Counted from the stretch's first letter, positions 17,111 through 27,921 are shown. The stretch: DNA of 58,017 bases from Burkholderiaceae bacterium (GCA_024637395.1 JAGXFG010000099.1:1-58017), one strand, 5' to 3'. The notes: generated by a model not told the origin, from the sequence alone. A program made the numbers and translations.

Positions 17111-17408
17111 GCTGGGAGAGAGTCGATCGCGTCCGCTGCGCCGGGTCGAGACCCGCACCAGCCAGGCGCTCTGGCAACTCGTCGAGCGGGGCGTCGGGGT
17201 GGGAGTGGTGGCCCAGTTCGCGCTCTCGGGACGCCAAGTCGAAAACGTCGTCGTGCGCCCATTCCGGCCGACCCTGAGTTCCGAAGTCCTGCTGCTGAAC
17301 GCGCGCCATCGGCCGCTCAGCCGCCTGGCCGAGGCATTCTGCGAACATATCCACGCCTTCGTGAAAGACATGGACGAAGCCATCGACCCATCCGTAGAAG
17401 CTACATAA
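17086..17408 (+). pseudogene. C-terminal remnant of a LysR-type regulator
   Basis: The last hundred or so codons before the stop at 17408 encode [20 protein letters not shown], then [27 protein letters not shown] and [12 protein letters not shown]. This is the end of a LysR substrate-binding domain, closest in style to regulators related to OccR/NocR (VxTRTSxxxxxLVxxGxGVG). The HTH domain and first half of the sensor domain are missing, and the upstream frame is unrelated DNA. It probably once regulated the dehydrogenase operon that starts 130 bases downstream. The stretch 17409-17538 is A/T-rich and may hold that operon's promoter, but no clear -35/-10 pair was found. Confidence 0.75.
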
Positions 17409-17538
17409 GTTCAATTTATTCACTCAGCAAGTTATCTAATTTGACTTGATACATCTTCGGTTTCATCCTTGCCTCAATGACGCTGACCGGAAATCCTCCG
17501 CGGTTCGTTTCGCACCCCAACCAAGAGCGCGCTGAAGA

Positions 17539-18657
17539 ATGAAATCGGACGTCATCGTCGTAGGGGGGGGCATGGTCGGGGCCGCGATCGGCTACGGCTT
17601 GGCCAGCGCGGGGGCCGCGGTCAATGTTCTCGATGAGGGGGACACCGCGTTTCGGGCCGCCCGGGGCAACTTCGGCCTGACTTGGGTCCAGTCCAAGGGA
17701 CTCGGCGTCCATCCGTATTTTCGTCTCAGCCTCGAGTCGGTCGACGCGTGGGGCGCGTTCGCTGACGAACTCCGTGACAAGACCGGCGTCGATGTTGCGT
17801 TTCATCGTGCCGGGGGACTGATCCTTTGCCTCAGTGAAGCGGAAGCCATCGAGCGGCTGGACTTCATCGCGCGCTTAGATCGGCAGGCGGCAGACGATGG
17901 CTATGACTGCCGATTCATCGATCGCACCGAGGTGCAGGACCTGTTTCCGAAGGCGCGGCTGGGATCCCAAGTCACCGGCGCGTCGTTCAGCCCAATGGAC
18001 GGGCACGCCAATCCGCTGTTTCTGCTGCGCGCGATGGTTTCCGGCATGTGCAAGGCCGGCGGCGCCTTCCATCCCGGCCAGTCCGTCGAGAGGATCACCC
18101 ACGCGGGCTCGGGCTATGTCGTGACCACCGCGTCGGGAACGTTTCACGCGGAAAAACTGGTCATTGCGGCGGGCCTCGGGACCCAGCGTCTCGCCGCGAT
18201 GGTCGGGATCGACGCGCCGGTACGGCCGCAACGAGGCCAATTGATCGCGACCGAGCGCACCCGCGAACTCTTTCGCTACCCGATGAGCGGAGTGCGCCAG
18301 ACCGACGAGGGTTCGGTTCTCATCGGTTTCACGCAAGAGGACGTGGGGCTCAACAACGACACCACCGCAGCGGGAATGAGGTACGTCGCCCGGCGCGCAA
18401 TCACGGCCTTTCCGGTGCTTGCCGAGTTGCGCTTCGTGCGCGCCTGGGCTGCGTTGCGCGTCCTCACCCCGGACCACCTGCCCATCTACGCCGAGTCAAA
18501 GACCCATCCCGGAGCGTTTGTAGCGACCTGCCACAGTGGCGTCACGCTCGCCGCTGCTCATGCGCGTCTCTTTCCCGGATGGGTCCTCGAGGGCCATTTC
18601 CCGGAACGGTTCCAGACCTTCCACCCCGAGAGGTTCAATGCACAAGCGACTGCCTGA
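17539..18657 (+). CDS. FAD-dependent oxidoreductase, DadA/HcnC/opine oxidase subunit B type
   Basis: A 372-residue flavoprotein with the N-terminal FAD site VIVVGGGMVGAAIGYGLASAG and acidic end VLDEGD, and the D-amino-acid-oxidase-fold C-terminus including RPQRGQLIATER, GSVLIGFTQEDVG and CHSGVTLAAAHARL. It appears complete. It begins an operon with a small 2Fe-2S protein and a pyridine-nucleotide-disulfide-type flavoprotein. That three-part set is known from hydrogen cyanide synthase (HcnABC), opine oxidases and some D-hydroxyproline dehydrogenases. In this operon it should be the subunit that oxidises a C-N bond. The substrate is unknown; the LysR and OppF remnants nearby hint at an amino-acid-derived compound. 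Confidence 0.85.
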   Translation: MKSDVIVVGGGMVGAAIGYGLASAGAAVNVLDEGDTAFRAARGNFGLTWVQSKGLGVHPYFRLSLESVDAWGAFADELRDKTGVDVAFHRAGGLILCLSEAEAIERLDFIARLDRQAADDGYDCRFIDRTEVQDLFPKARLGSQVTGASFSPMDGHANPLFLLRAMVSGMCKAGGAFHPGQSVERITHAGSGYVVTTASGTFHAEKLVIAAGLGTQRLAAMVGIDAPVRPQRGQLIATERTRELFRYPMSGVRQTDEGSVLIGFTQEDVGLNNDTTAAGMRYVARRAITAFPVLAELRFVRAWAALRVLTPDHLPIYAESKTHPGAFVATCHSGVTLAAAHARLFPGWVLEGHFPERFQTFHPERFNAQATA

Positions 18658-18967
18658 GTGGAAGAGAGAGGAAAACGCCAAGCGCGTCACCCTCACGTTT
18701 GACGGTGTCCCGATCGAGGCCTTCGAGGGGGACACGGTGGCGGCCGCAGTGCTCTCGGTCGATCCGGGTTTCACCCGCCGGACACCGGTGTCCGGGTCGC
18801 CGCGCGCCCCGTACTGCATGATGGGGGTTTGCTTCGATTGCCTGATGCAGATCGACGGTGTTGCGAATCAGCAGGCGTGCATGACGCTGGTGCGCAAAGG
18901 CATGGCGGTGCGCAGGCAGCTGGGGTCGCCAGGCGTTGAAGGGGAGGAGCAACATGGCGGCGACTGA
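18638..18967 (+). CDS. Small 2Fe-2S protein (HcnA-like subunit)
   Basis: A 109-residue protein that starts inside the upstream flavoprotein gene (20-base overlap) behind GAGAGG. It has the ferredoxin-like beta-grasp pattern (VTLTFDGVPIEAFEGDTVAA) and cysteines in APYCMMGVCFDCLMQIDG and QQACMT, giving the C-x4-C-x2-C...C arrangement of a 2Fe-2S cluster. It should pass electrons between the two flavoprotein subunits. It overlaps the next gene by 14 bases, so the three products are probably translated in a coupled way. Confidence 0.85.
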   Translation: MHKRLPEWKREENAKRVTLTFDGVPIEAFEGDTVAAAVLSVDPGFTRRTPVSGSPRAPYCMMGVCFDCLMQIDGVANQQACMTLVRKGMAVRRQLGSPGVEGEEQHGGD

Positions 18968-20360
18968 TCTCATCGTGATCGGCGCTGGACCGGGCGGGAT
19001 TCGGGCCGCGGTCGAAGCCGCGTCACATGGCCTGCGCGTCCTGCTCATCGACGAACAGCCCACGCCCGGAGGACAGATCTACCGTGCTCTGGGCGCGAAC
19101 GTCGAACCGGCGCCCGGTGAGCGCGATATCCTCGGCGCCGACTACTGGCGCGGACGCGACGTGATCGACGCGTTGCGGGGGAGCCAGGTTGAATATGTGC
19201 CGGGCGCGTCCGTATGGACGGTGGAGAAGGAACCTCTTGCAGTCGGCTACGTGGTCGGCGAACAATCGTTCTTGCGCACTGCGCAACATGTGATCATCGC
19301 GGCGGGCGCCTACGAGAGACCGTTTCCGATTCCCGGCTGGACACTGCCGGGCGTGATGACGGCCGGATCCGCTCAGGTGCTGATGAAGAGCGCCGGCGTC
19401 ATCCCCAACGGGCGGATCGCACTGGCAGGCAGTGGGCCCTTGCTGATGCTCGTCACCAGCCAGTTGCTCTCGGCAGGGGCAAATGTGGTCGCTTACCTGG
19501 ATACCGCGACCGCTGGCAGCTGGCGCTCGGCATTGCCGCATCTGCCACGCGCGCTCGGAGCGCCGGGCATGCTGAGCAAGGGCCTTGCGATGCAACTCCA
19601 GATCGCGCGCAGCCGAGTCCCCTCGTATCGGGGCGTCGCGAAGCTCGCGTGCCTGGGCGCCGAGAAGGCCACTGGGATCCGCTTTGACAGCGCTGGCAGC
19701 ACACGCGAAATCGCCGCCGACCTCGTCCTGCTGCATGAAGGCGTCGTTCCTCATGTCCAGATCACGCGCATGCTCGGCCTCGAACACCAGTGGTATGAGC
19801 CTCAGCGCTACTGGCGACCGGTCGTTGGGAAGTGGGGCGAATCGAGCGACGAACGCATCCATGTGGTGGGCGACGGCGCGGCCATCGGCGGCGCGACCGG
19901 CGCAGCGGCCAGTGGGCGAATCGCCGCGCTCGACGTGGCCATGAAGCTCAAAGCAATTTCATCGCAGGACCGGGATCGAGCAGCCGCTTCGCTGTTCTCC
20001 CAACGCGGCAAGGATTTGCGGATCCGCCCGCTGCTCGACCATCTCTACCCGCCGCCGCCGGAGATTTGCGCTCCGTCTGACCCGACCGTGGTGGTTTGCC
20101 GCTGCGAGGAGATCGATGTCGCGGAGATCGCCACCTGTGTGGGCGCCGGCAGCAACGGCCCCAATCAGCTCAAGGCCTTTTCCCGCTGCGGCATGGGCCC
20201 CTGCCAGGGCCGGATGTGCGGACTGACCGTCTCCGAGATCATCGCCCGGGAACGCGATGTGCCGATCGAGCAGGTGGGCTACTACCGCGTACGCGCACCG
20301 ATCAAACCGATGTCGTTGTCGGCACTCGCGAGTCTGGAAATCGATGAAGACAACGCCTAG
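18954..20360 (+). CDS. FAD/NAD(P)-binding oxidoreductase with C-terminal BFD-like 2Fe-2S domain (HcnB/opine oxidase subunit A type)
   Basis: A 468-residue protein starting at the ATG at 18954, behind GGGGAGGAG. It has an N-terminal FAD site (LIVIGAGPGGIRAAVEAASHG), LIDEQPTPGGQIYRAL, a second nucleotide-binding segment (RIALAGSGPLLMLVTSQLL), and a C-terminal BFD-like cluster region with VVCRCEEIDVAEIA and SRCGMGPCQGRMCG. All four cysteine positions of that domain are present. It is the last intact gene of the three-subunit dehydrogenase. About 70 bases later lies the disrupted enolase-superfamily gene. Confidence 0.87.
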   Translation: MAATDLIVIGAGPGGIRAAVEAASHGLRVLLIDEQPTPGGQIYRALGANVEPAPGERDILGADYWRGRDVIDALRGSQVEYVPGASVWTVEKEPLAVGYVVGEQSFLRTAQHVIIAAGAYERPFPIPGWTLPGVMTAGSAQVLMKSAGVIPNGRIALAGSGPLLMLVTSQLLSAGANVVAYLDTATAGSWRSALPHLPRALGAPGMLSKGLAMQLQIARSRVPSYRGVAKLACLGAEKATGIRFDSAGSTREIAADLVLLHEGVVPHVQITRMLGLEHQWYEPQRYWRPVVGKWGESSDERIHVVGDGAAIGGATGAAASGRIAALDVAMKLKAISSQDRDRAAASLFSQRGKDLRIRPLLDHLYPPPPEICAPSDPTVVVCRCEEIDVAEIATCVGAGSNGPNQLKAFSRCGMGPCQGRMCGLTVSEIIARERDVPIEQVGYYRVRAPIKPMSLSALASLEIDEDNA

Positions 20361-20428
20361 TCGTAAAACTGTTTCGCCCGGGGCCGCACGTCCCAGGACG
20401 GACGGTCAAGGGCACTAGGAACATCGTT

Positions 20429-21045
20429 ATGCGCATCACGAAAATCGAAGCCCTGTCCCTGTCGATCCCGCTGCTCGTTCCCTACAAGCTGTCGCGCGTC
20501 TACGGAACAGTGACCGACGCGACCGCGGTCGTGGTCGCTGTAACCACTGACACCGGACTCGTCTGATACGGCGAAGCCGATCCCATGCCACCGTTCACTG
20601 CGGACACCGTGGTGGGCACGATGCAGGCGCTGCGCGAAACTCTTGCGCCGGCGCTCATTGGCGCGGATCCGCGCGAACACAAGAAGAACGAAGATACGCT
20701 GGACGCGTGCCTCGACGGCTGCCTGATGGCCAAGGGTTCGCTCGACATGGCGATGTATGACCTCGCCGGCAAGGCCTACGGATTGCCGGTGCACGCGCTG
20801 CTGGGTGGCAAGAAGCGCGACGAAATCCTGCTGAGCTTTCCGCTTGGCAGCGGGTCGGCGCAGGAGGACATCGAAGTCATCGAAGCCGGGCGTTCACTGG
20901 GCTTTCGCAGCTTCATGGCGAAGATGGGCAGGAATCCCATCGCGGACGAGATCCGCCGCGTCAAGGAGCTGACCGATCGCTACGCGGGGGTCATTCAGAT
21001 AGTTGCCGACGCCAACCAGGGCTGGTCCGAGGAGGAGGCTCTCCA
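20429..21045 (+). pseudogene. Mandelate racemase/muconate lactonizing enzyme family pseudogene (nonsense codon and 3' deletion)
   Basis: The frame opens with ATG at 20429 and MRITKIEALSLSIPLLVPYK, a standard start for this family. It meets TGA at 20564-20566 (codon 46) in GLV-stop-YGEADP, where homologues commonly carry glycine (GGA to TGA is one change). The same frame then continues with DMAMYDLAGKAYGLPVHALL, FMAKMG and the metal-ligand strand start VADANQGWSEEEAL. It leaves homology near 21045, where it runs out of frame into a flavin oxidoreductase. The second and third metal ligands and the general base are missing. No activity is expected. Confidence 0.85.
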
Positions 21046-22109
21046 CTGCGCTGCACCTGGCACTGCGCTCGCGCCGCGTGCTCGTGGTCGAGAAGGCAGC
21101 ACCCGCGCGACACGCGTCCGGCGTCAACGCTGGCGGCGTGCGCAGCCTGTGGCGCCACCCCGCCGAGATTCCGCTGGCGCGGGCCGCGCTGGAGATCTGG
21201 TACGACATCGAGAATTTTCTCGGCGCCGACTGCCAGTACCACAGCAACGGCAGCTTGCGTATCGCCGAGAGCGATGCGGATGTGGCCGTCCTCGAGAAGC
21301 GCGTCGCCGACCTGGCCGTACTGGGTTACCACCATGAGGAGATGCTGGGCCGCGCGGCGCTGCGCGCCATCGTGCCGGACGTCGCACCACATTGCGTCGG
21401 CGGCTTGATCTCCCGGGCAGAAGGTTCGGCGAGCCCCTATCACGCAACTTGGGCGTTCTACGAGCGGGCCCTGCGAGAACACGTCGAGTTTCGCATCGGT
21501 GACACCGTCTCGCGCATCGAGCGCAGTTCCCGCGGCTGGTACGTTCACGCTGTCACGGAGCGCATCGAAGCCGACGTCCTCGTGAACTGCGCCGGGGCCT
21601 GGGGCGACGCGATCGCGGAGATGATCGGCGACGACGCGCCGCTGCGCCGTGAAGCGCCCACGATGATGGTCACGCAGCGCGTGCCGCGCTTTCTCGGCCC
21701 TGTCTGCGGACTCGTCGGCCGCAAACTCTCCTTCAAGCAGACCGATGCGGGCACGGTGCTCATCGGCGGCGGACATCTCGGTTCCATCGACGCTTCCGGG
21801 GAAGCTGCAACCCCCGACTCGCGCAAGATGGCGCTGAGCGCGCAGACCGTGGTCGATGTCTTCCCGCTGATGCGCGACGTACGCGTCGCCCGCAGTTGGT
21901 GCGGAATCGAAGGCGTGATGCCCGATCAACTGCCCGTCATCGGGCCGAGTCCTGCCGCCCAAGGCGTTTTTCACGCCTTCGGCTTCTCGGCGCACGGGTT
22001 TGCCCTCGGCCCGATCATCGGACGCCTGATGGCGGAGCTTGTGATCGACGGGCAGGCAAGCCTGCCGATCGAGCCCTTTGCCATCGAGCGCTTCTCGCGG
22101 GCGAGTTGA
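21040..22109 (+). pseudogene. FAD-dependent oxidoreductase lacking its N-terminal FAD-binding motif
   Basis: From STALHLALRSRRVLVVEKAA onward this reads as a DadA/glycine-oxidase-like flavoprotein to the stop at 22109, with VNCAGAWGDAIAEM, GTVLIGGGHLG and FGFSAHGFALGPIIGRLM. The first 20 or so residues, which hold the GxGxxG dinucleotide-binding loop, are replaced by out-of-frame sequence from the enolase-superfamily gene. The junction lies around 21040-21050. The remaining frame is open, so the deletion may be recent or the fragment may still be translated, but FAD binding should be lost. Confidence 0.82.
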
Positions 22110-22160
22110 GCGCCGGAGGTGAGGCCGGGGCTTCGCCGGGCAGGCGATGAGATTCAAGTT

Positions 22161-22236
22161 TGGTGCGGAGGCCGGAATCGAACTGACCCATCCTTTCGAA
22201 TACCTGATCTTCAGTCCAGCGCGGCTACAATTCCGC
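22161..22236 (-). pseudogene. Degenerate tRNA-Leu-like sequence
   Basis: On the same strand as tRNA-Leu(CAA), this stretch shares with it long matching blocks (TCGATTC in the T-loop, CGAAAGGAT in the variable arm, GCGCTGGACT before the anticodon) and ends in ACCA. The D-arm lacks about nine bases, the anticodon stem CTGGA/TCAGG and the T-stem each contain a mismatch, and a seven-base acceptor does not pair fully. An alternative eight-pair stem GGTGCGGA/TCCGCACC exists. The loop would read GAA, which does not fit a class II tRNA. I take it as a relic. The rest of 22110-22301 shows nothing else. Confidence 0.6.
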
Positions 22237-22301
22237 ACCGGTCCGTCAAGCGACAGACCCGGTCCTTCTGCCGCCCCGGACCACCTTTTGCGGAGATTTG
22301 C

Positions 22302-24511
<2,210 letters not shown>

Positions 24512-24582
24512 CCCCTGCCGGCCCTGTCCCGGGCCGCCGCAGGCCCCCCAAACCCGTCCGAACCCCGGACCGACAGCGTGGT

Positions 24583-24591
24583 TGCTATAAT
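24583..24591 (+). promoter_or_regulatory. Extended -10 promoter for yajC-secDF
   Basis: TGCTATAAT combines a consensus TATAAT with a TG extension. No good -35 hexamer is seen 16-18 bases upstream, which is common for extended -10 promoters. It lies 27 bases before the yajC start. Confidence 0.6.
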
Positions 24592-24617
24592 CGCGCCCTT
24601 CAACGAGGAGAAAATCC

Positions 24618-24968
24618 GTGCTGATTTCAACGGCTTATGCCCAGGCTGCGGGCGGTGGCACCACCGAGCAGCTATTCGGCTTCCTGCCGATCATCCTGAT
24701 GTTCGTCGTGCTCTGGTTCCTGATGATCAGGCCCCAGATGAAGCGCGCCAAGGAACACAAGGCCATGCTCGCGGGCATCAAGAAGGGTGACGAGGTGATC
24801 ACCAACGGCGGCCTGGTCGGCAAGGTCACCAAGGTCGGCGAGAACTACGTCAGCATCGAGGTCGCGCGCGTTTCCGACTCCAAGAGCGGCGAAGGCGTGG
24901 TCGAGATGCAGTTCCAGAAGGCTTCGGTGCAGACGCTCCTGCCCAACGGAACCATCAAGGCAATCTGA
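24618..24968 (+). CDS. yajC: Preprotein translocase accessory subunit YajC
   Basis: Small inner-membrane partner of SecDF. The 116-residue protein begins at a GTG behind GAGGAG, with one membrane helix (LPIILMFVVLWFLMI) followed by RPQMKRAKEHKAML and a soluble domain containing GDEVITNGGLVGKV, diagnostic of YajC. It lies directly before secD and secF in the conserved order. A hairpin separates it from secD. Confidence 0.95.
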   Translation: MLISTAYAQAAGGGTTEQLFGFLPIILMFVVLWFLMIRPQMKRAKEHKAMLAGIKKGDEVITNGGLVGKVTKVGENYVSIEVARVSDSKSGEGVVEMQFQKASVQTLLPNGTIKAI

Positions 24969-24979
24969 ACCCGACCCAG

Positions 24980-25004
24980 GGCAGCACCCGCGCCGGGTGC
25001 TGCC
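24980..25004. other. Perfect 10-bp inverted repeat between yajC and secD
   Basis: GGCAGCACCC (24980-24989) and GGGTGCTGCC (24995-25004) form a stem with a five-base loop. There is no T-run, so it is not a standard terminator. It may reduce read-through or protect the yajC message. Confidence 0.55.
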
Positions 25005-25072
25005 GCTTCGCTCGCGGCCACCCCGCGTTCGTAGTGCACTGATCATCTCCCGCCAACTGAGCGACCGCCAGC

Positions 25073-26929
25073 ATGAACCGCTACCCCATCTGGAAGTACG
25101 TGACCATCGCGGTCGCCCTGGTCTTGAGCATCTTCTTCACCCTGCCGAACTTCTTCGGCGAAGCGCCAGCGGTGCAGATCTCCAGCGGCAAGGCGACCGT
25201 CAAGATGGATCCGGCAATGGCTGAGCGCATCGAGACCGCGCTCAAGGCCGACGGCATCCCCTGGACCGGGATGTTCAGCGATGCCAATTCGGTGAAGGTA
25301 CGATTGGCCGACCCCGACACCCAGTTGCGGGCCAAGGATGCGATCTCCCGGACCCTGAACCCCGACCCCTCCGATCCGACCTGGATCGTCGCGCTCAACC
25401 TGCTGTCGAACTCACCGGCCTGGCTGACCAAGCTCGGGGCCCTGCCGATGTATCTCGGACTGGACCTGCGCGGCGGCGTGCACTTCCTGCTCGAGGTCGA
25501 CATGAAGTCCGCGATGAGCAAGCGGCTCGACTCCACGGCGGCCGACGTGCGCACCCTGTTGCGCGAAAAGAATATCCGCCACTCCGGGATCGATCGCAGC
25601 GGCACGACCTTTGAAGTCACGTTCCGCGATGCTGCTACCCGCGATAGCGCCCACCAGGTCATCGCCAGCAACCAGCCCGATCTCGCCCTCACCGATTCTC
25701 CCGAGGGCGCGGCGCCCAGGATCACGGCGGTTTTCCTCCCGGCGGCCGAGAATAAGCTCCAGGAAAGCGCGCTGCGCCAGAACATCACCACGCTGAAGAA
25801 CCGGATCAATGAACTCGGCGTCTCCGAGCCGGTGATCCAGCAGCAGGGGCTCGATCGCGTGGTCGTGCAGCTCCCCGGGGTCCAGGACACGGCCAAGGCC
25901 AAGGACATCCTCGGACGAACCGCCACGCTGGAAGTGCGGATGGTCTGCGAGTCGCCCGAGGAGCAGGCGGCCATCACCGCCGGCGCGGTGCCGTTCGGCT
26001 GCGAGCGCTATACCGAGCGCGGCGGCGGCCCGCTGTTCATCCGCAAGCAGGTCATCCTCACTGGCGAGAACCTCAACGACGCCCAGCCCGGCTTTGACCC
26101 CCAGACCCAGGAGCCGGTGGTGCAGCTGGCGCTCGATCCCAAGGGCGCGCGGATCTTCCGCGACGTCACCCGGGTGAGCATCGGCAAGCGCATGGCGATC
26201 CTGCTGATCGAAAAGGGCAAGGGAGAGGTCGTTACCGCACCGGTGATTCGCAGCGAAATCGGTGGCGGCCGGGTGCAGATCTCGGGCCGGATGACCACCG
26301 AGGAGGCAGCCGACACGGCGCTGCTGCTGCGCGCCGGCTCGCTGGCCGCACCGATGGAGATCATCGAGGAGCGCACCATCGGCCCAAGCCTGGGCGCCGA
26401 CAATATCCGCAAGGGCTTCCACAGCACGATCTACGGTTTCGCCACGATCGCAATCTTCATGTCGCTCTACTACATGCTCTTTGGGATCTTCTCGTCGCTG
26501 GCGCTGGCTTTCAACGTGCTGATGCTCTTCGGGCTGCTCTCGATGCTCCAGGCGACGCTGACCCTGCCGGGTATCGCGGCCATCGCGCTGACGCTTGGCA
26601 TGGCGATCGACTCCAACGTGCTCATCAACGAGCGCATCCGCGAGGAACTGCGCGGCGGGGCCACCCCGCAACTGGCCATTGCCACCGGCTACGAGCGTGC
26701 CTGGGGGACGATCCTGGACTCCAACATCACCACCCTGATCGCCGGGCTGGCGCTGCTCGCGTTCGGCTCCGGGCCGGTGCGGGGCTTCGCGGTGGTTCAC
26801 GTGCTGGGAATCCTCACCTCGATGTTCTCGGCGGTGGTCTTCTCGCGCGGCCTGGTGAACCTCTGGTACGGCTCACGCAAGAAGGTCCAGACGCTGGCGA
26901 TCGGCCAGATCTGGAAGCCGCAGGACTGA
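25073..26929 (+). CDS. secD: Protein translocase subunit SecD
   Basis: Inner-membrane component that, with SecF, uses the proton gradient to help draw exported proteins across the membrane. The 618-residue protein has a first helix (YVTIAVALVLSIFF), a large periplasmic region beginning with YLGLDLRGGVHFLLEVDM, and a C-terminal set of helices with AIALTLGMAIDSNVLINERI, the conserved motif of the channel half. Length is typical. It is 29 bases upstream of secF. Confidence 0.97.
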   Translation: MNRYPIWKYVTIAVALVLSIFFTLPNFFGEAPAVQISSGKATVKMDPAMAERIETALKADGIPWTGMFSDANSVKVRLADPDTQLRAKDAISRTLNPDPSDPTWIVALNLLSNSPAWLTKLGALPMYLGLDLRGGVHFLLEVDMKSAMSKRLDSTAADVRTLLREKNIRHSGIDRSGTTFEVTFRDAATRDSAHQVIASNQPDLALTDSPEGAAPRITAVFLPAAENKLQESALRQNITTLKNRINELGVSEPVIQQQGLDRVVVQLPGVQDTAKAKDILGRTATLEVRMVCESPEEQAAITAGAVPFGCERYTERGGGPLFIRKQVILTGENLNDAQPGFDPQTQEPVVQLALDPKGARIFRDVTRVSIGKRMAILLIEKGKGEVVTAPVIRSEIGGGRVQISGRMTTEEAADTALLLRAGSLAAPMEIIEERTIGPSLGADNIRKGFHSTIYGFATIAIFMSLYYMLFGIFSSLALAFNVLMLFGLLSMLQATLTLPGIAAIALTLGMAIDSNVLINERIREELRGGATPQLAIATGYERAWGTILDSNITTLIAGLALLAFGSGPVRGFAVVHVLGILTSMFSAVVFSRGLVNLWYGSRKKVQTLAIGQIWKPQD

Positions 26930-26958
26930 TTCGCCCCGGAATCTGACTAGGAAACGAC

Positions 26959-27894
26959 ATGGAATTTTTCAGGATTCGGCGCGTCATCCCCTTCATGCGC
27001 CATGCGACGAAGTTCAACGTCGCCTCGGTGCTGATGTTCCTCGCCGCGGTGGTGTTCCTGGCACTGCGCGGCCTGCACCTCTCGGTAGAATTCACCGGCG
27101 GCACGGTGGTCGAAGTAGCGTACCCGCAAGCGGCCGAAGTCAGCCACGTGCGCACCGCGGTCGACAGCCTTGGCTACGGCGACGTCCAGGTCCAGACTTT
27201 CGGCACCTCACGCGACGTGATCATCCGATTGCCGCTGCGCGGCAACGAGACTTCGGCCCAACAAAGCGAACGGGTGATGAAGGCCTTGCAGGCCGACAAC
27301 AAGACGGTCGAATTGCGCCGGGTGGAATTCGTCGGCCCGCAGATCGGCCGCGAACTCGCCGAGAACGGGGCGCTGGCACTGCTGTTCGTCGTCGTCGGGA
27401 TCATGATCTACCTCGCGCTGCGCTTCGAATGGAAATTCGCGGTCGCGGCGATCGTCGCCAACCTTCATGACGTGGTGATCATCCTCGGCTTCTTTGCCGC
27501 CTTCCAGTGGGAGTTCTCGCTGTCGGTACTCGCGGCAGTGCTGGCGGTGCTCGGCTACTCGGTCAACGAATCGGTGGTCATCTTCGACCGGATCAGGGAA
27601 AACTTCCGCAAGATGCGCCGCGCCTCGACTGTCGAGGTCATCGACAGCGCCATCACCGGCACCATCTCGCGCACCATCATCACCCACGGATCGACCCAGA
27701 TCATGGTGCTCTCGATGTTGATTTTCGGCGGCCCCACGCTCTATTACTTTGCGCTGGCACTGACAATCGGCATCCTGTTCGGGATCTATTCGTCGGTGTT
27801 CGTCGCCGCTGCCGTGGCGCTTCGTCTTGGCGTCACCCGCGAGGATCTCGTCAAGCCGCCGAAGAAGAACGACGGGCAACCAGAACTGCCCTGA
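26959..27894 (+). CDS. secF: Protein translocase subunit SecF
   Basis: Partner of SecD. The 311-residue protein has a first helix followed by LSVEFTGGTVVEV, the SecF hallmark, and five more helices with AVLAVLGYSVNESVVIFDRI and RTIITHGSTQIMVLSM. It ends the queA-tgt-yajC-secDF block and is convergent with the MarR-family gene 27 bases away. Confidence 0.97.
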   Translation: MEFFRIRRVIPFMRHATKFNVASVLMFLAAVVFLALRGLHLSVEFTGGTVVEVAYPQAAEVSHVRTAVDSLGYGDVQVQTFGTSRDVIIRLPLRGNETSAQQSERVMKALQADNKTVELRRVEFVGPQIGRELAENGALALLFVVVGIMIYLALRFEWKFAVAAIVANLHDVVIILGFFAAFQWEFSLSVLAAVLAVLGYSVNESVVIFDRIRENFRKMRRASTVEVIDSAITGTISRTIITHGSTQIMVLSMLIFGGPTLYYFALALTIGILFGIYSSVFVAAAVALRLGVTREDLVKPPKKNDGQPELP

Positions 27895-27921
27895 GGGGCG
27901 GGGAGGGAAGCCGGCCGGAAA

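Noticed and set aside
15429-17408. Open frame of 659 codons on the plus strand
   Set aside because: Most of it is antisense to the MFS gene and tRNA-Leu; only the last hundred or so codons are real homology, kept as the LysR remnant.
20564-20566. TGA in the enolase-superfamily gene as a selenocysteine codon
   Set aside because: The position is usually glycine, no SECIS-like hairpin was evident just after it, and the same gene is also deleted at its 3' end, so decay explains it better.
22161-22236. Functional tRNA-Phe, since the loop can be read as GAA
   Set aside because: It resembles tRNA-Leu rather than tRNA-Phe, lacks a proper D-arm and has mismatched anticodon and T stems.
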